Part shown: positions 56,177 to 64,000 of the stretch, one piece after another
How positions within the stretch are numbered: the first letter of the stretch is position 1
Layout of the letters: each line of letters begins with the position of its first letter
Assembly (NCBI RefSeq): GCF_005877905.1
Contig: NZ_SWDV01000039.1
Coordinates: 1-64,000, forward strand
Source of the DNA: Pseudomonas nicosulfuronedens
Lineage (GTDB): Bacteria > Pseudomonadota > Gammaproteobacteria > Pseudomonadales > Pseudomonadaceae
Direction: 5' to 3'
DNA length: 64,000 nt
Position numbers and translations under genes: made by a program
The notes under the pieces: generated by a model
What the model was told of the DNA's origin: nothing
Databases searched by the model: none
The model's input: the letters and a program-made list of their open reading frames with translations, nothing else

Positions 56177-56205
56177 CCCCGACCGGCGGCCTGAGCCGGT
56201 CGGGG
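56177..56205. terminator. Hairpin between convergent sth and GDPD genes
   Basis: CCCCGACCGGC and GCCGGTCGGGG around a 7-nt loop, perfect 11-bp stem. No U-run on either strand, so termination is likely but not certain. Confidence 0.6.
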
Positions 56206-56214
56206 GGAACCTGC

Positions 56215-56937
56215 TCAGCGATTCCCGATCGTGGCAGTGGCCAAACCGGGAAAGTCTGTGATCAGGCTATCCACGCCAAAATCGGCGAGCCGGCGCATCA
56301 GGGCCGGCTCGTTGACCGTCCACACCGACACATGCAACCCCTGCTTCTGCGCTTTCAGCAAGCGCTCCGGGGTGCACAGCATCCAATTCAGCGCCAGCAG
56401 ATCACAGCCGTAGTGCGCGGCGACCTTCAGCGGGTCGAGCCAAGCGTATTCGGCGACCAGTCCGCGTGACAGATCCGGCGCCAGTTCTTCCAGGGCGCGC
56501 AGCACCGTACGCGAACTCGAGGTCACGGTGATCCGGTCGCGCAGACCGAAACGGCCCACCAGCTGGTGGATCGCCTGCACCGTGCGGCCAGCACGATCCT
56601 TCGACGCGCTTTTCACTTCCAGCTGCCAGTGCTCGAACTCGCAACGCTCGAACAGCTCCGCCAGACGCGGGATGGGGCAGGGGCGCACCCAGCCCGGACC
56701 GCCGTCGCGGGCGTCCATGGTCACCAGGTCGTCCGCCAGTTGCTCGGATACCTTGCCGCGGCGGCCGGTAGTGCGTTTGAGCGTCGGGTCGTGGATCACC
56801 ATCAGCTCGCCGTCGCGGGACAGGTGCAGGTCCAGTTCACAGCGCTTCACGCCATGTTCCAGGCAGCGTAGGAAGCTGTTCAGGGTGTTTTCCGGTGCTT
56901 CGCCTTTGGCGCCGCGATGGCCATAGATCAGAGTCAC
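56215..56937 (-). CDS. Glycerophosphodiester phosphodiesterase
   Basis: Enzyme of 240 aa that hydrolyses glycerophosphodiesters to glycerol-3-phosphate and an alcohol. The GDPD motifs are GHRGAKGEAPENT (His and Glu) and CELDLHLSRDGELMVIHDP (Glu, Asp and catalytic His). No signal peptide, so it is of the cytoplasmic UgpQ type, releasing glycerol-3-phosphate from lipid turnover. Its ATG overlaps the preceding gene's stop (positions 56934-56937), so the two are coupled. Confidence 0.93.
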   Translation of the reverse strand: MTLIYGHRGAKGEAPENTLNSFLRCLEHGVKRCELDLHLSRDGELMVIHDPTLKRTTGRRGKVSEQLADDLVTMDARDGGPGWVRPCPIPRLAELFERCEFEHWQLEVKSASKDRAGRTVQAIHQLVGRFGLRDRITVTSSSRTVLRALEELAPDLSRGLVAEYAWLDPLKVAAHYGCDLLALNWMLCTPERLLKAQKQGLHVSVWTVNEPALMRRLADFGVDSLITDFPGLATATIGNR

Positions 56938-57248
56938 TGGGGCTCCTTGGGAGTCGGGGAGAGGTCCTTGAGGTATTGCGAACGGTGCTGGCGGACGGCA
57001 TCGACCACCACTCCGCTCTCGAAATAGACGCTGAATTCGCGGTAGTCCCAGCGCGAAATGGGCGGCTTGCCCACCGCCGGATGTTCCTCGTCCGGCAGGC
57101 CGAAACGCTCCAGCACCGCCTTCTGGGTCTCGCCGCGGGCCGGCAGCGCGATGTGCGGGTCGCCCTGGGAGCCCACAGGTATCTCAATGGTATCGGCCAG
57201 CAGTGGCAACGGGGTGACAAGGCTCAACAGGAGCAGCAGATGGCGCAT
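56934..57248 (-). CDS. Hypothetical secreted protein
   Basis: Protein of 104 aa with a signal peptide (about 1-18, ending LLA) and a mature domain with IEIPVGSQGDPHIALPARGET, then ERFGLPDEEHPAVGKPPISRWDY and YFESGVVVDAVRQH. No domain recognised. AGGA precedes the ATG at 57248 by 6 nt; the frame upstream adds six residues. The last gene overlaps it by 4 nt. The P-x-x-R-W-D-Y-x-x-F pattern is seen in other small Pseudomonas periplasmic proteins, by memory. Likely part of the GDPD operon. Confidence 0.75.
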   Translation of the reverse strand: MRHLLLLLSLVTPLPLLADTIEIPVGSQGDPHIALPARGETQKAVLERFGLPDEEHPAVGKPPISRWDYREFSVYFESGVVVDAVRQHRSQYLKDLSPTPKEPQ

Positions 57249-57262
57249 GGATGTCCTAGGGT

Positions 57263-57838
57263 TCATTCTTCGCGGGCCTTGGCCTGCCGGCGTTCCAACG
57301 CCTGGCGCTGGAGGATATGACGGGCCAGCAGTTGCCGTTGGGTATCGCCGAGTATGTCGAATTCGGTGCCGATCTCGTAGTCGCCCTCGGGTTGTTGCTG
57401 GCAGTGGGTGACCTTGGCACGCAGCAGCATGCCCAGGCCTTGTGGCAGCAGGACAATCTTGAGTGCCAGAGGCTGGCCTACGGGGAGCGCCTGGTCGTCG
57501 CGGAAATTGATGCCGCCTTCGGACAGCGTCACCTTGCGCGCCGGGCCGATCTCGCTGAGCAGGCTCTGGGTGAGGGCCTGGGCGATCAGGTCGATGCGCT
57601 TGTTCATCACCTTCAGGTAGCTGGCCAGCGGGCGGTCGCGCTCATTGATATGCCGCAGCAGGTGCTGCGACTCGAAGTCGGTCAGGTGCAGGTCGCTGAG
57701 CAGATTGAACAGCGCGGAATCATCCTGAAGCACTTCTTGCGACTGGATTTCGTCCTCGCGCAGCGGGCGAAATTCCAATGCGAGCGTGTCTTCAATACGA
57801 TAGTATTCGCGGCGGTCATCCGCGTCTGGAGTGGACAT
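57263..57838 (-). CDS. PilZ-domain cyclic-di-GMP-binding protein
   Basis: Protein of 191 aa. An N-terminal RREYYRIEDTL provides the R-x3-R of PilZ-type domains, and the second motif VTLSEGGINF is a D/N-x-S-x2-G variant with Thr in place of the acidic or Asn residue, so affinity may differ. An N-terminal helical region LFNLLSDLHLTDFESQHLLRHI intervenes. The start at 57838 is preferred; the frame further upstream overlaps the spacer before lolC. Divergent from lolC. It lies 14 nt upstream of the small secreted protein gene and may start that operon. Confidence 0.82.
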   Translation of the reverse strand: MSTPDADDRREYYRIEDTLALEFRPLREDEIQSQEVLQDDSALFNLLSDLHLTDFESQHLLRHINERDRPLASYLKVMNKRIDLIAQALTQSLLSEIGPARKVTLSEGGINFRDDQALPVGQPLALKIVLLPQGLGMLLRAKVTHCQQQPEGDYEIGTEFDILGDTQRQLLARHILQRQALERRQAKAREE

Positions 57839-57962
57839 GGCGAACCCACGGCGGCAGTGATGGTCTGAGTGTAAAGCCGCCTGCCGAGCCTCGCCACACG
57901 GAAGTCGTACGCCAGATGGAACTGACGCTCGACGCACTCTTCATCTTCTCAATCGGCCCCAC

Positions 57963-59216
57963 ATGTTCAGACCTCTTTCCGTCTACATCGGAACGCGCTA
58001 CACACGCGCCAAACGCCGCAGCCACTTCGTTTCCTTCATTTCGCTCACTTCCATGATCGGCCTCGCGCTGGGCGTGGTGGTAATGATCGTGGTGCTCTCG
58101 GTAATGAATGGCTTCGACCACGAGATGCGCACCCGCGTGCTGGGCATGGTGCCCCACGCCACGGTCGAGTCCTACCAGCCCATCTCCGACTGGCAGGACA
58201 TCGCCGGGCAGATCAAGACCCAGCACCCCAACGTGCTGGAGGTCGCGCCCTTCATCCAGATGCAGGGCCTGCTCAGTGCCGGCGGCACGGTACAGAAAGT
58301 GCTGATCAACGCTGTGGATCCGAACGAGGAAAGCAAGGTCTCGATCATCGATCAGTTCTTCCAGGAAGGCTCGCTCTCGAGCCTCAAGCCCGGCGAATTC
58401 GGCATCCTGATCGGTGACAAGGCGGCGAAGAACCTCGGCGTGAAGCTGGGCGACAAGGTCACCTTCATCGCCCCGGAAGTCTCGGTCACCCCGGCCGGCA
58501 TGTTCCCGCGCATGAAACGCTTCACCGTGGTCGGTACCTTCCACGTCGGCGCCGGTGAGCTGGATGGCTACGTCGCCATGGTCCACATCGACGACGCCGC
58601 GCGCATGCGCCGTCTCAAGGAAGGCCAGGTCGAAGGGCTGCGCCTGAAGCTCGATGATTTGTTCCAGGCGCCGCGTACCGCCTGGGAAATCGCCCGCACC
58701 CTGAAGGGCAACGACTATTTTGCCCGCGACTGGACCCGCAGCCACGGCAACCTGTACCAGGCGATCCGCATGGAAAAATCCATGATCGGCCTGTTGCTGC
58801 TGCTGATTGTCGCGGTCGCCGCGTTCAACATCATTTCCACCCTGGTCATGGTCGTCACCGACAAGAAGGCCGACATCGCCATCTTGCGTACCCTGGGCGC
58901 CACACCGGGGCAGATCATGGCGACTTTCATGGTGCAGGGCACGGTGATCGGCGTGATCGGCACCTTCATCGGCGGCGTGCTGGGCATCCTCGCGGCGCTC
59001 AATGTCAGCTCCGCCATCGCCCTGCTGGAGCGCCTGCTGGGTCACAAATTCCTCAACGCGGACGTCTACTTCATCGATTACCTGCCTTCGCAACTGATGA
59101 GCGAGGACGTGATCCTGGTGTGCAGCGCCGCGCTGATCCTGAGTTTCTTCGCCACCCTGTATCCGGCCTGGCGTGCGGCCCGCACCCAGCCCGCGGAGGC
59201 ATTGCGTTATGAGTAA
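57963..59216 (+). CDS. lolC: Lipoprotein-releasing ABC transporter permease LolC
   Basis: Inner-membrane subunit of 417 aa of the LolCDE complex, which extracts outer-membrane lipoproteins from the inner membrane. N-terminal [18 protein letters not shown], membrane helix 1 ([26 protein letters not shown]), a periplasmic domain of about 220 residues, then three C-terminal helices ending [18 protein letters not shown], the MacB/FtsX fold. The stop overlaps the lolD start in the 8-nt ATGAGTAA. It is paralogous to the second permease 0.7 kb later. Confidence 0.93.
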   Translation: MFRPLSVYIGTRYTRAKRRSHFVSFISLTSMIGLALGVVVMIVVLSVMNGFDHEMRTRVLGMVPHATVESYQPISDWQDIAGQIKTQHPNVLEVAPFIQMQGLLSAGGTVQKVLINAVDPNEESKVSIIDQFFQEGSLSSLKPGEFGILIGDKAAKNLGVKLGDKVTFIAPEVSVTPAGMFPRMKRFTVVGTFHVGAGELDGYVAMVHIDDAARMRRLKEGQVEGLRLKLDDLFQAPRTAWEIARTLKGNDYFARDWTRSHGNLYQAIRMEKSMIGLLLLLIVAVAAFNIISTLVMVVTDKKADIAILRTLGATPGQIMATFMVQGTVIGVIGTFIGGVLGILAALNVSSAIALLERLLGHKFLNADVYFIDYLPSQLMSEDVILVCSAALILSFFATLYPAWRAARTQPAEALRYE

Positions 59217-59898
59217 CAACGATCAGGCCGTCCTGAGCTGCCGAGACCTCGGCAAGCGCTACGAGGAAGGCCCGCAATCGGTCGAAGTGCTGTCCAATGT
59301 GCAACTGGAACTGCTGCCGGGCGAGCGCGTCGCCATCGTCGGTAGCTCCGGTTCGGGCAAGAGCACCCTGCTGAACATGCTCGGCGGCCTGGATACCCCC
59401 AGCACCGGCAGCGTCTGGCTGGCCGGTGAGCAGCTGTCGGCGCTGAACGAAAAGCAGCGCGGCCTGCTGCGCAACCGCGCGCTGGGCTTCGTCTACCAGT
59501 TCCACCACCTGCTGCCCGAGTTCACCGCCCTGGAGAACGTCTGCATGCCGCTGCTGATCGGCAAGACGCCGATCCCCGAGGCGCGTCAGCGTGCCACTGC
59601 GCTGCTGGAGCGCGTGGGTCTGGGCCATCGCCTGAGCCACAAGCCGTCCGAGCTGTCCGGTGGTGAGCGCCAGCGCGTGGCCATCGCCCGCGCCCTGGTC
59701 AATACGCCGAAGCTGGTGCTGCTCGACGAGCCCACCGGCAACCTCGACCAGCACACTGCCCACGGTATCCAGGAGCTGATGCTGGAACTGTCGCAATCCC
59801 TGCGTACCGCCTTCCTGGTGGTGACCCACGACACCCACCTCGCCCAGCAGATGGACCGTGTGCTGCGCCTGGAGGAGGGCCGGCTGGTCGCCGCCTGA
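59209..59898 (+). CDS. lolD: Lipoprotein-releasing ABC transporter ATPase LolD
   Basis: ATPase of 229 aa that powers LolCDE. Walker [19 protein letters not shown], signature [16 protein letters not shown], Walker [13 protein letters not shown] and the switch His in [12 protein letters not shown] are all present. The Q-loop [16 protein letters not shown] is LolD-like. GGAGG lies 9 nt before the ATG inside lolC. It is 11 nt ahead of the second permease. Complete three-gene operon. Confidence 0.96.
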   Translation: MSNNDQAVLSCRDLGKRYEEGPQSVEVLSNVQLELLPGERVAIVGSSGSGKSTLLNMLGGLDTPSTGSVWLAGEQLSALNEKQRGLLRNRALGFVYQFHHLLPEFTALENVCMPLLIGKTPIPEARQRATALLERVGLGHRLSHKPSELSGGERQRVAIARALVNTPKLVLLDEPTGNLDQHTAHGIQELMLELSQSLRTAFLVVTHDTHLAQQMDRVLRLEEGRLVAA

Positions 59899-59909
59899 GG
59901 GATAACGGA

Positions 59910-61157
59910 ATGTTCAGACCCCTGTCCGTCTTCATCGGCACCCGCTATACCCGTGCCAAGCGACGCAACCATTACATCTCGTTCATCTCCCTGACCTCGA
60001 TGATCGGCCTTGCCCTGGGCGTGCTGGCGATGATCGTGGTGCTCTCGGTAATGAACGGCTTCCAGAAGGAAATGCGCTCGCGAATCCTCGGCATGGTCCC
60101 GCATGCCGTGCTGCAGAAAACCAGCGGTCCGCTGGACGACTGGCAGCGCGTCGCCGACGTGGCGAAGCAGAACCCGAAGATCGTCGGCGCGGTACCCTAC
60201 ACCGAAGTCGACGGCATGCTCTCCTACAAGGGCATGATGCAGCCCATCGAGGTCGATGGCGTCGATCCGGCGCTGGAAACCCAGGTGTCGATCATCGGTC
60301 AGCACATGGTTCGCGGCAGCCTCGATGACCTCAAGGCCACCGAGTTCGGCGTGGTCATCGGTGAGATCACCGCGCGTCGCTTCCACGTCAACGTCGGTGA
60401 CAGCCTGCTGCTGATCGTTCCAGAGCCGAGCACCGCGCCTGGCGGCATCACCCCGCGCATGCAGCGCCTGAATGTGGTCGGCATCTTCAAGGTCGGTGCC
60501 GAACTGGACAGCACCCTGGCGCTGATTCACGTGGACGACGCGGCGAGCCTGATGCGCTGGCAGCCCGGCCAGGTGCAGAGCGTGCGCATCGCCCTGAAGG
60601 ACCTGTTCCAGGCGCCAGAGGTGGGTGCAGCCATTGCCAGACAGTTGGGCGACGGCTACCGCTCGGTGGACTGGACCCACACCCAGGGCAGCCTGTTCAG
60701 CGCGATGAAGATGGAAAAGACCATGATCGGCCTGCTGTTGCTGCTGATCGTCGCGGTCGCCGCCTTCAACATCATCGCCACCCTGATCATGGTCGTGGCC
60801 GACAAGCGCGCGGACATCGCCATCCTGCGTACCCTGGGCGCCACACCTAAGCAGATCATGGCGATCTTCATGGTGCAGGGCACGGTGATCGGCCTGATCG
60901 GTACCGTCATCGGCTGCGTACTGGGCGTACTCGCGGCGTACAACGTCACCGCCATCGTCTCGACCCTGGAGCGGATTGCCGGCACCCACGTGTTCAACTC
61001 GGATATCTACTTCATCAACTACCTGCCGTCCGACCCGCAGATCAGCGACATTGTGCTGATCTGCGTCGCGGCGCTGTCGATGAGCTTCCTCGCCACGCTT
61101 TACCCGGCCTGGCGCGCGGCCTCGACCCAGCCGGCGGAATCGCTGCGTTACGAGTGA
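59910..61157 (+). CDS. lolE: Lipoprotein-releasing ABC transporter permease LolE
   Basis: Second permease of 415 aa. Same fold as Lol[19 protein letters not shown], membrane helix 1 with [16 protein letters not shown], a periplasmic domain of about 220 residues, and closing YPAWRAASTQPAESLRYE. It keeps the periplasmic VDPALETQVSIIGQ and FKVGAELDS. Paralogous to the first permease over its whole length, with long identical DNA stretches near both ends. It forms the LolCDE heteromer. Followed by a strong terminator. Confidence 0.93.
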   Translation: MFRPLSVFIGTRYTRAKRRNHYISFISLTSMIGLALGVLAMIVVLSVMNGFQKEMRSRILGMVPHAVLQKTSGPLDDWQRVADVAKQNPKIVGAVPYTEVDGMLSYKGMMQPIEVDGVDPALETQVSIIGQHMVRGSLDDLKATEFGVVIGEITARRFHVNVGDSLLLIVPEPSTAPGGITPRMQRLNVVGIFKVGAELDSTLALIHVDDAASLMRWQPGQVQSVRIALKDLFQAPEVGAAIARQLGDGYRSVDWTHTQGSLFSAMKMEKTMIGLLLLLIVAVAAFNIIATLIMVVADKRADIAILRTLGATPKQIMAIFMVQGTVIGLIGTVIGCVLGVLAAYNVTAIVSTLERIAGTHVFNSDIYFINYLPSDPQISDIVLICVAALSMSFLATLYPAWRAASTQPAESLRYE

Positions 61158-61171
61158 TTCACCGGCCCATG

Positions 61172-61199
61172 AAAAAGCCGCCCTTCGGGGCGGCTTTTT
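61172..61199. terminator. Bidirectional terminator after lolE
   Basis: AAAAAGCCGCCC and GGGCGGCTTTTT around a TTCG loop. Serves the lolE transcript and the convergent DUF2062 gene. Confidence 0.93.
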
Positions 61200-61203
61200 C
61201 GTT

Positions 61204-61734
61204 TCAGAGGCCTTGCTGCAGATTGCGCAGCGTGCGGCGCCGCCGCCAGCTGCGGCCGATCCACCAGCGCCAGTAACCCTCGGTGAGCAGATAGCCGAGG
61301 ATGCCCACCAGGATGCCGCAGATCACCGAGCCCAACAGGAAGGGCTGCCAGAGCATCGCCAGTTCGCCGCTGATCCATTCCCAGGTCAGGTGGTCGGGCA
61401 GCGCGCGCGCCGGGATGCCCATGACCCAGGCGCCCATCTTGTAGGTGCAGTAGAACACCGGCGGCATGGTGATCGGGTTGGTCAGCCAGACCAGCCCCAC
61501 CGAAATGGGCAGATTGGCGCGCACCCAGATGGCCAGCGAGGCGGCTAGCAGCATCTGTAGCGGGATGGGAATGAACGCGGCGAACAGCCCCATGCCCATG
61601 GCACGGGACACGGAGCGGCGATTCAGGTGCCAGAGGTTGGGCGACTGGATCAGCGGTCCGAGAAAGCGCAGGCCCTTGTGGTTCCTGATGCTCTCCGGAT
61701 CCGGCATGTAGCGCTTGAAGATTCGGCGCGGCAT
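61204..61734 (-). CDS. DUF2062 membrane protein
   Basis: Protein of 176 aa with a basic start (MPRRIFKRYMPDPESI) and hydrophobic helices at about 45-70, 78-102 and 130-150. The core motif GLFAAFIPIPLQMLLAASLAIW, SVGLVWLTNPITMPPVFY and the GYLLTEGYWRWW tail are DUF2062. The family is a small membrane protein of unknown function, widespread in Proteobacteria. It ends 4 nt from a bidirectional terminator. Its start faces comEC. Confidence 0.88.
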   Translation of the reverse strand: MPRRIFKRYMPDPESIRNHKGLRFLGPLIQSPNLWHLNRRSVSRAMGMGLFAAFIPIPLQMLLAASLAIWVRANLPISVGLVWLTNPITMPPVFYCTYKMGAWVMGIPARALPDHLTWEWISGELAMLWQPFLLGSVICGILVGILGYLLTEGYWRWWIGRSWRRRRTLRNLQQGL

Positions 61735-61870
61735 GGAGGAAATCTCTGGCAGACGGACGACGCACCATTATGCCTAGCTAGGTGACAGTCATTCGTTGCC
61801 AACTATGTCCGTGTGTAACCGCCGCCGGCCCATCGGATCGGCGGTCGCACCGGGTCCGGGAGTCGCTCCG

Positions 61871-64000
61871 TTGCCTCGTACAGGGATGTTCGCGCTGGCC
61901 CTGGGATTGCTGGCGCTGCGCTGGATGCCGGCGCTTCCGCCTGGCTGGCTTCTGCTGGTCCTCGCGCTGCTCGCGTTGCCTCTGTTATTGACTCGCGGCT
62001 ACTTCATCGGCCTGTTCCTGCTCGGTTTCGCCTGGGCCTGCCTGTCGGCGCAGTGGGCGCTGGATGACCGCCTGGCGCCGGAACTGGACGGCCGCACGCT
62101 ATGGCTGGAGGGTAGGGTGGAGGGGCTGCCGGATCGCTCCGGGCCCTCGGTGCGCTTCCTGCTCGCCGATGTCTCCAGTCCTCGTGCGAAGGTCCCTGGC
62201 ACGCTGCGCCTGTCCTGGTTCGGCGGGCCACCGGTGGAGGGCGGCGAGCGCTGGCGCTTGGCGGTGAAACTCAAGCGTCCCCACGGCATGGCCAATGGTG
62301 CGGGGTTCGACTACGAGGCCTGGCTCACCGCCCAGCGTATCGGTGCCACCGGCAGCGTGAAGGATGGGCAGCGCCTGGAGGCTTCCAGCGGTCCTCGCGC
62401 CTGGCGCGAAGCCTGGCGGCAACGCCTGCTGGCGGTGGACGCCCACGGTCGTTCCGGGGCGCTCGCCGCCCTCGTGCTGGGCGATGCCTCCGGGCTGACC
62501 ACGGTGGATTGGCAAGTCCTGCAGGACACCGGAACCCTGCACCTGATGGTGATTTCCGGTTCGCACATCTCGCTGCTGGCCGGCCTGCTCTATGCGTTGG
62601 TCGCTGGGCTGGCGCGGCTTGGCTGCTGGCCTGCGCGCCTGCCCTGGTTGCCTTGTGCCTGCCTGCTGGCCGCAAGCGGTGCCTGGACCTACAGCCTGAT
62701 GGCGGGGTTCGAGGTGCCGTTGCAGCGCGCCTGCGTCATGGTCTCTATCGTCCTGCTGTGGCGTCTGCGCTACCGCCATCGAGGGCTGTGGACGCCCTTG
62801 CTCGGCGCCTTGCTGACGGTACTGCTGGTCGAGCCGCTGGTGGTGCTGTTGCCGGGCTTCTGGCTGTCCTATGCGGCGGTGGCGTTGCTGATCTTCGGGT
62901 TCTCGGGTCGGCTGGGGCGCTGGACCGCCTGGCGGACCTGGCTGCGTGCGCAATGGCTGATGGCAGTCGGGTTGCTGCCGGCTTCCATCGCCCTGGGGTT
63001 GCCGCTGAGTGTTTCCGGCGTGGTCGCCAACCTGATCGCGGTGCCCTGGGTGGAGCTGATCGTGGTGCCGCTGGCCCTGATGGGGAGTTTGGCGCTTGGG
63101 CTTCCCTGGCTTGGCGAGGCATTGCTCTGGATCTCGGGCGGTCTGCTGGAGCTGCTGTTCCGCCTGCTGGGCTGGATGGCTGGGCTGGCGCCGGCCTGGC
63201 AGCCGGTAGCGGCGCCGATCTGGGCGGTGGTGCTGGCGATGCTGGGGGCGCTCCTGCTGCTTGCGCCGGCTGGTGTGCCATTGCGTTCGCTGGGCCTGGC
63301 GATGTTCCTGCCGGTGTTCTGGCCGACGGTGCCGCTGCCCGCGCCCGGCATGGCCGAGATCCGTGTGCTGGACGTGGGGCAGGGGCTTTCAGTGCTGATC
63401 CGTACTCGCAGCCAGGCCTGGCTCTATGACACTGGGGCGCGCAATGGCGATTTCGACATCGGCGAGCGCGTTGTCGTGCCGACGCTGCGCAGCCTGGGGA
63501 TCGGTCGTCTGGATATGTTGATGCTCAGCCACGCGGACAACGACCATGCCGGCGGCGCCATGGCGGTGAAGAGCTCGTTGCAGCCAGTTCAAGTCATCAG
63601 CGGCGAGCCAGAGCGTCTGCCAAGGGAGCTGCAGGCCCGGCCCTGTCGCGTCGACGAGTGGGCAATCGACGGCGTTCGACTCTCCAGCTGGGCATGGGCG
63701 GGTGCCCGGGAAAGCAACGACCGCTCCTGCGCCCTGGAAATCGAAGCCAACGGCGAGCGCATCCTGCTTACCGGCGACCTGCCGCAACCCGCCGAGCTGG
63801 CATGGCTGGCGGCGCATCCGGGCGAACGCATCGACTGGTTGCTGGCGGGACATCACGGCAGCCGCAGCTCCTCCGGGCTGGCCTTCCTCCGAGCGATCCG
63901 GCCGTCGACGGCGATCATCTCGCGCGGCGCCAACAACCCTTATGGCCATCCGCACCCGTCGGTCGTCGAGCGCTTCCGCGCGCTGGGCATACGGATTCAG
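61871..64000 (+). CDS. comEC: DNA internalization-related competence protein ComEC/Rec2 (3' partial)
   Basis: Inner-membrane channel for single-stranded DNA import. The frame is open to the right edge, so the C-terminus is missing. Order: membrane helices at the start (GLLALRWMPALPPGWLLLVL), the OB-like region, the competence helical bundle (LMVISGSHISLLAGLLYALV), then the MBL-like domain with LSHADNDHAGGA (HxDxDH) and LLTGDLPQPAE and AGHHGSRSSS. I prefer the TTG at 61871, with GGGAG 8 nt before; ATG 61886 (MFALALGL) and ATG 61805 are alternatives. ComEC takes part in natural transformation, the uptake genes themselves being elsewhere. Confidence 0.93.
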   Translation, partial: MPRTGMFALALGLLALRWMPALPPGWLLLVLALLALPLLLTRGYFIGLFLLGFAWACLSAQWALDDRLAPELDGRTLWLEGRVEGLPDRSGPSVRFLLADVSSPRAKVPGTLRLSWFGGPPVEGGERWRLAVKLKRPHGMANGAGFDYEAWLTAQRIGATGSVKDGQRLEASSGPRAWREAWRQRLLAVDAHGRSGALAALVLGDASGLTTVDWQVLQDTGTLHLMVISGSHISLLAGLLYALVAGLARLGCWPARLPWLPCACLLAASGAWTYSLMAGFEVPLQRACVMVSIVLLWRLRYRHRGLWTPLLGALLTVLLVEPLVVLLPGFWLSYAAVALLIFGFSGRLGRWTAWRTWLRAQWLMAVGLLPASIALGLPLSVSGVVANLIAVPWVELIVVPLALMGSLALGLPWLGEALLWISGGLLELLFRLLGWMAGLAPAWQPVAAPIWAVVLAMLGALLLLAPAGVPLRSLGLAMFLPVFWPTVPLPAPGMAEIRVLDVGQGLSVLIRTRSQAWLYDTGARNGDFDIGERVVVPTLRSLGIGRLDMLMLSHADNDHAGGAMAVKSSLQPVQVISGEPERLPRELQARPCRVDEWAIDGVRLSSWAWAGARESNDRSCALEIEANGERILLTGDLPQPAELAWLAAHPGERIDWLLAGHHGSRSSSGLAFLRAIRPSTAIISRGANNPYGHPHPSVVERFRALGIRIQ

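Overview
The window is chromosomal DNA of a Pseudomonas, most likely a relative of P. aeruginosa such as the citronellolis/nitroreducens type. It is GC-rich with strong GC-ending codon bias, so many antisense frames look open. The products read as Pseudomonas orthologues (RocS2/RocA2, PsrA, LexA, NagZ, LolCDE, OprD-family porin). From memory, the gene order follows the P. aeruginosa PAO1 stretch from about PA3045 (rocA2) to PA2984 (comEC). I see no phage, insertion sequence, CRISPR array, integron or rRNA operon. There is one tRNA gene and one pair of REPIN-type repeats. Two genes run off the window: the regulator at the left edge lacks its first codons, and comEC at the right edge lacks its 3' end.

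Layout. 0-9.6 kb: a Roc2-type two-component system, dGTPase, a stand-alone EAL phosphodiesterase, a YqjK/YqjE/DUF883 envelope-stress operon and an ammonium transporter behind a sigma-54-type promoter. 9.6-15.2 kb: an OprD-family porin, a lactonase-like hydrolase, a GST/TetR divergent pair with a clear operator, a small thioredoxin-fold protein, a beta-hydroxyacid dehydrogenase-family enzyme, tRNA-Pro(CGG) and a small lipoprotein. 15.2-17.6 kb: molybdenum cofactor genes mobA, moaB and moeA. 17.7-24.6 kb: an AraC regulator and a cluster of alkyl-DHAP-synthase-like flavoenzyme, GlpD-like dehydrogenase, FGGY kinase and YegS-like lipid kinase. 24.7-33.7 kb: CheV, a MOSC protein, a LprI-like protein, lytic transglycosylase, the ABC-F protein Uup, a universal stress protein, an orphan PilJ-domain protein and hypotheticals. 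34.2-37.6 kb: fadBA. 38-43.7 kb: topA, two small genes, sulA-lexA and psrA. 43.8-50.3 kb: a signal-less YkuD protein, nagZ, an MTI/MTA phosphorylase, csiV and mfd. 50.5-56.2 kb: gapB, aroP, apbE and sth. 56.2-64 kb: a GDPD/PilZ operon, lolCDE, a DUF2062 protein and comEC.

How the genes work together. PsrA, a TetR-family repressor that responds to long-chain fatty acids, is encoded 9 kb from fadBA. Both promoters carry the same arrangement of two PsrA-type palindromes sharing one base, so a common control circuit is visible in the DNA. LexA autoregulation (two SOS boxes) and the co-transcribed SulA inhibitor form an SOS module near topA, with mfd further along. Peptidoglycan turnover recurs (Slt, NagZ, a probably cytoplasmic YkuD enzyme, CsiV), and lolCDE handles lipoprotein export.

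Most notable: (1) the flavoenzyme/GlpD/FGGY/lipid-kinase cluster, whose substrate is unknown and which is the best candidate here for an undescribed pathway; (2) apbE next to aroP with no nqr operon or nqrM beside it; (3) the duplicated PsrA operator architecture; (4) a signal-less YkuD protein next to nagZ; (5) an EAL phosphodiesterase beside the Roc2 system; (6) a sigma-54 promoter candidate 260 bp ahead of the ammonium transporter; (7) a moeA terminator lying inside the 3' end of the convergent araC-type gene. None of these was tested by a database search.
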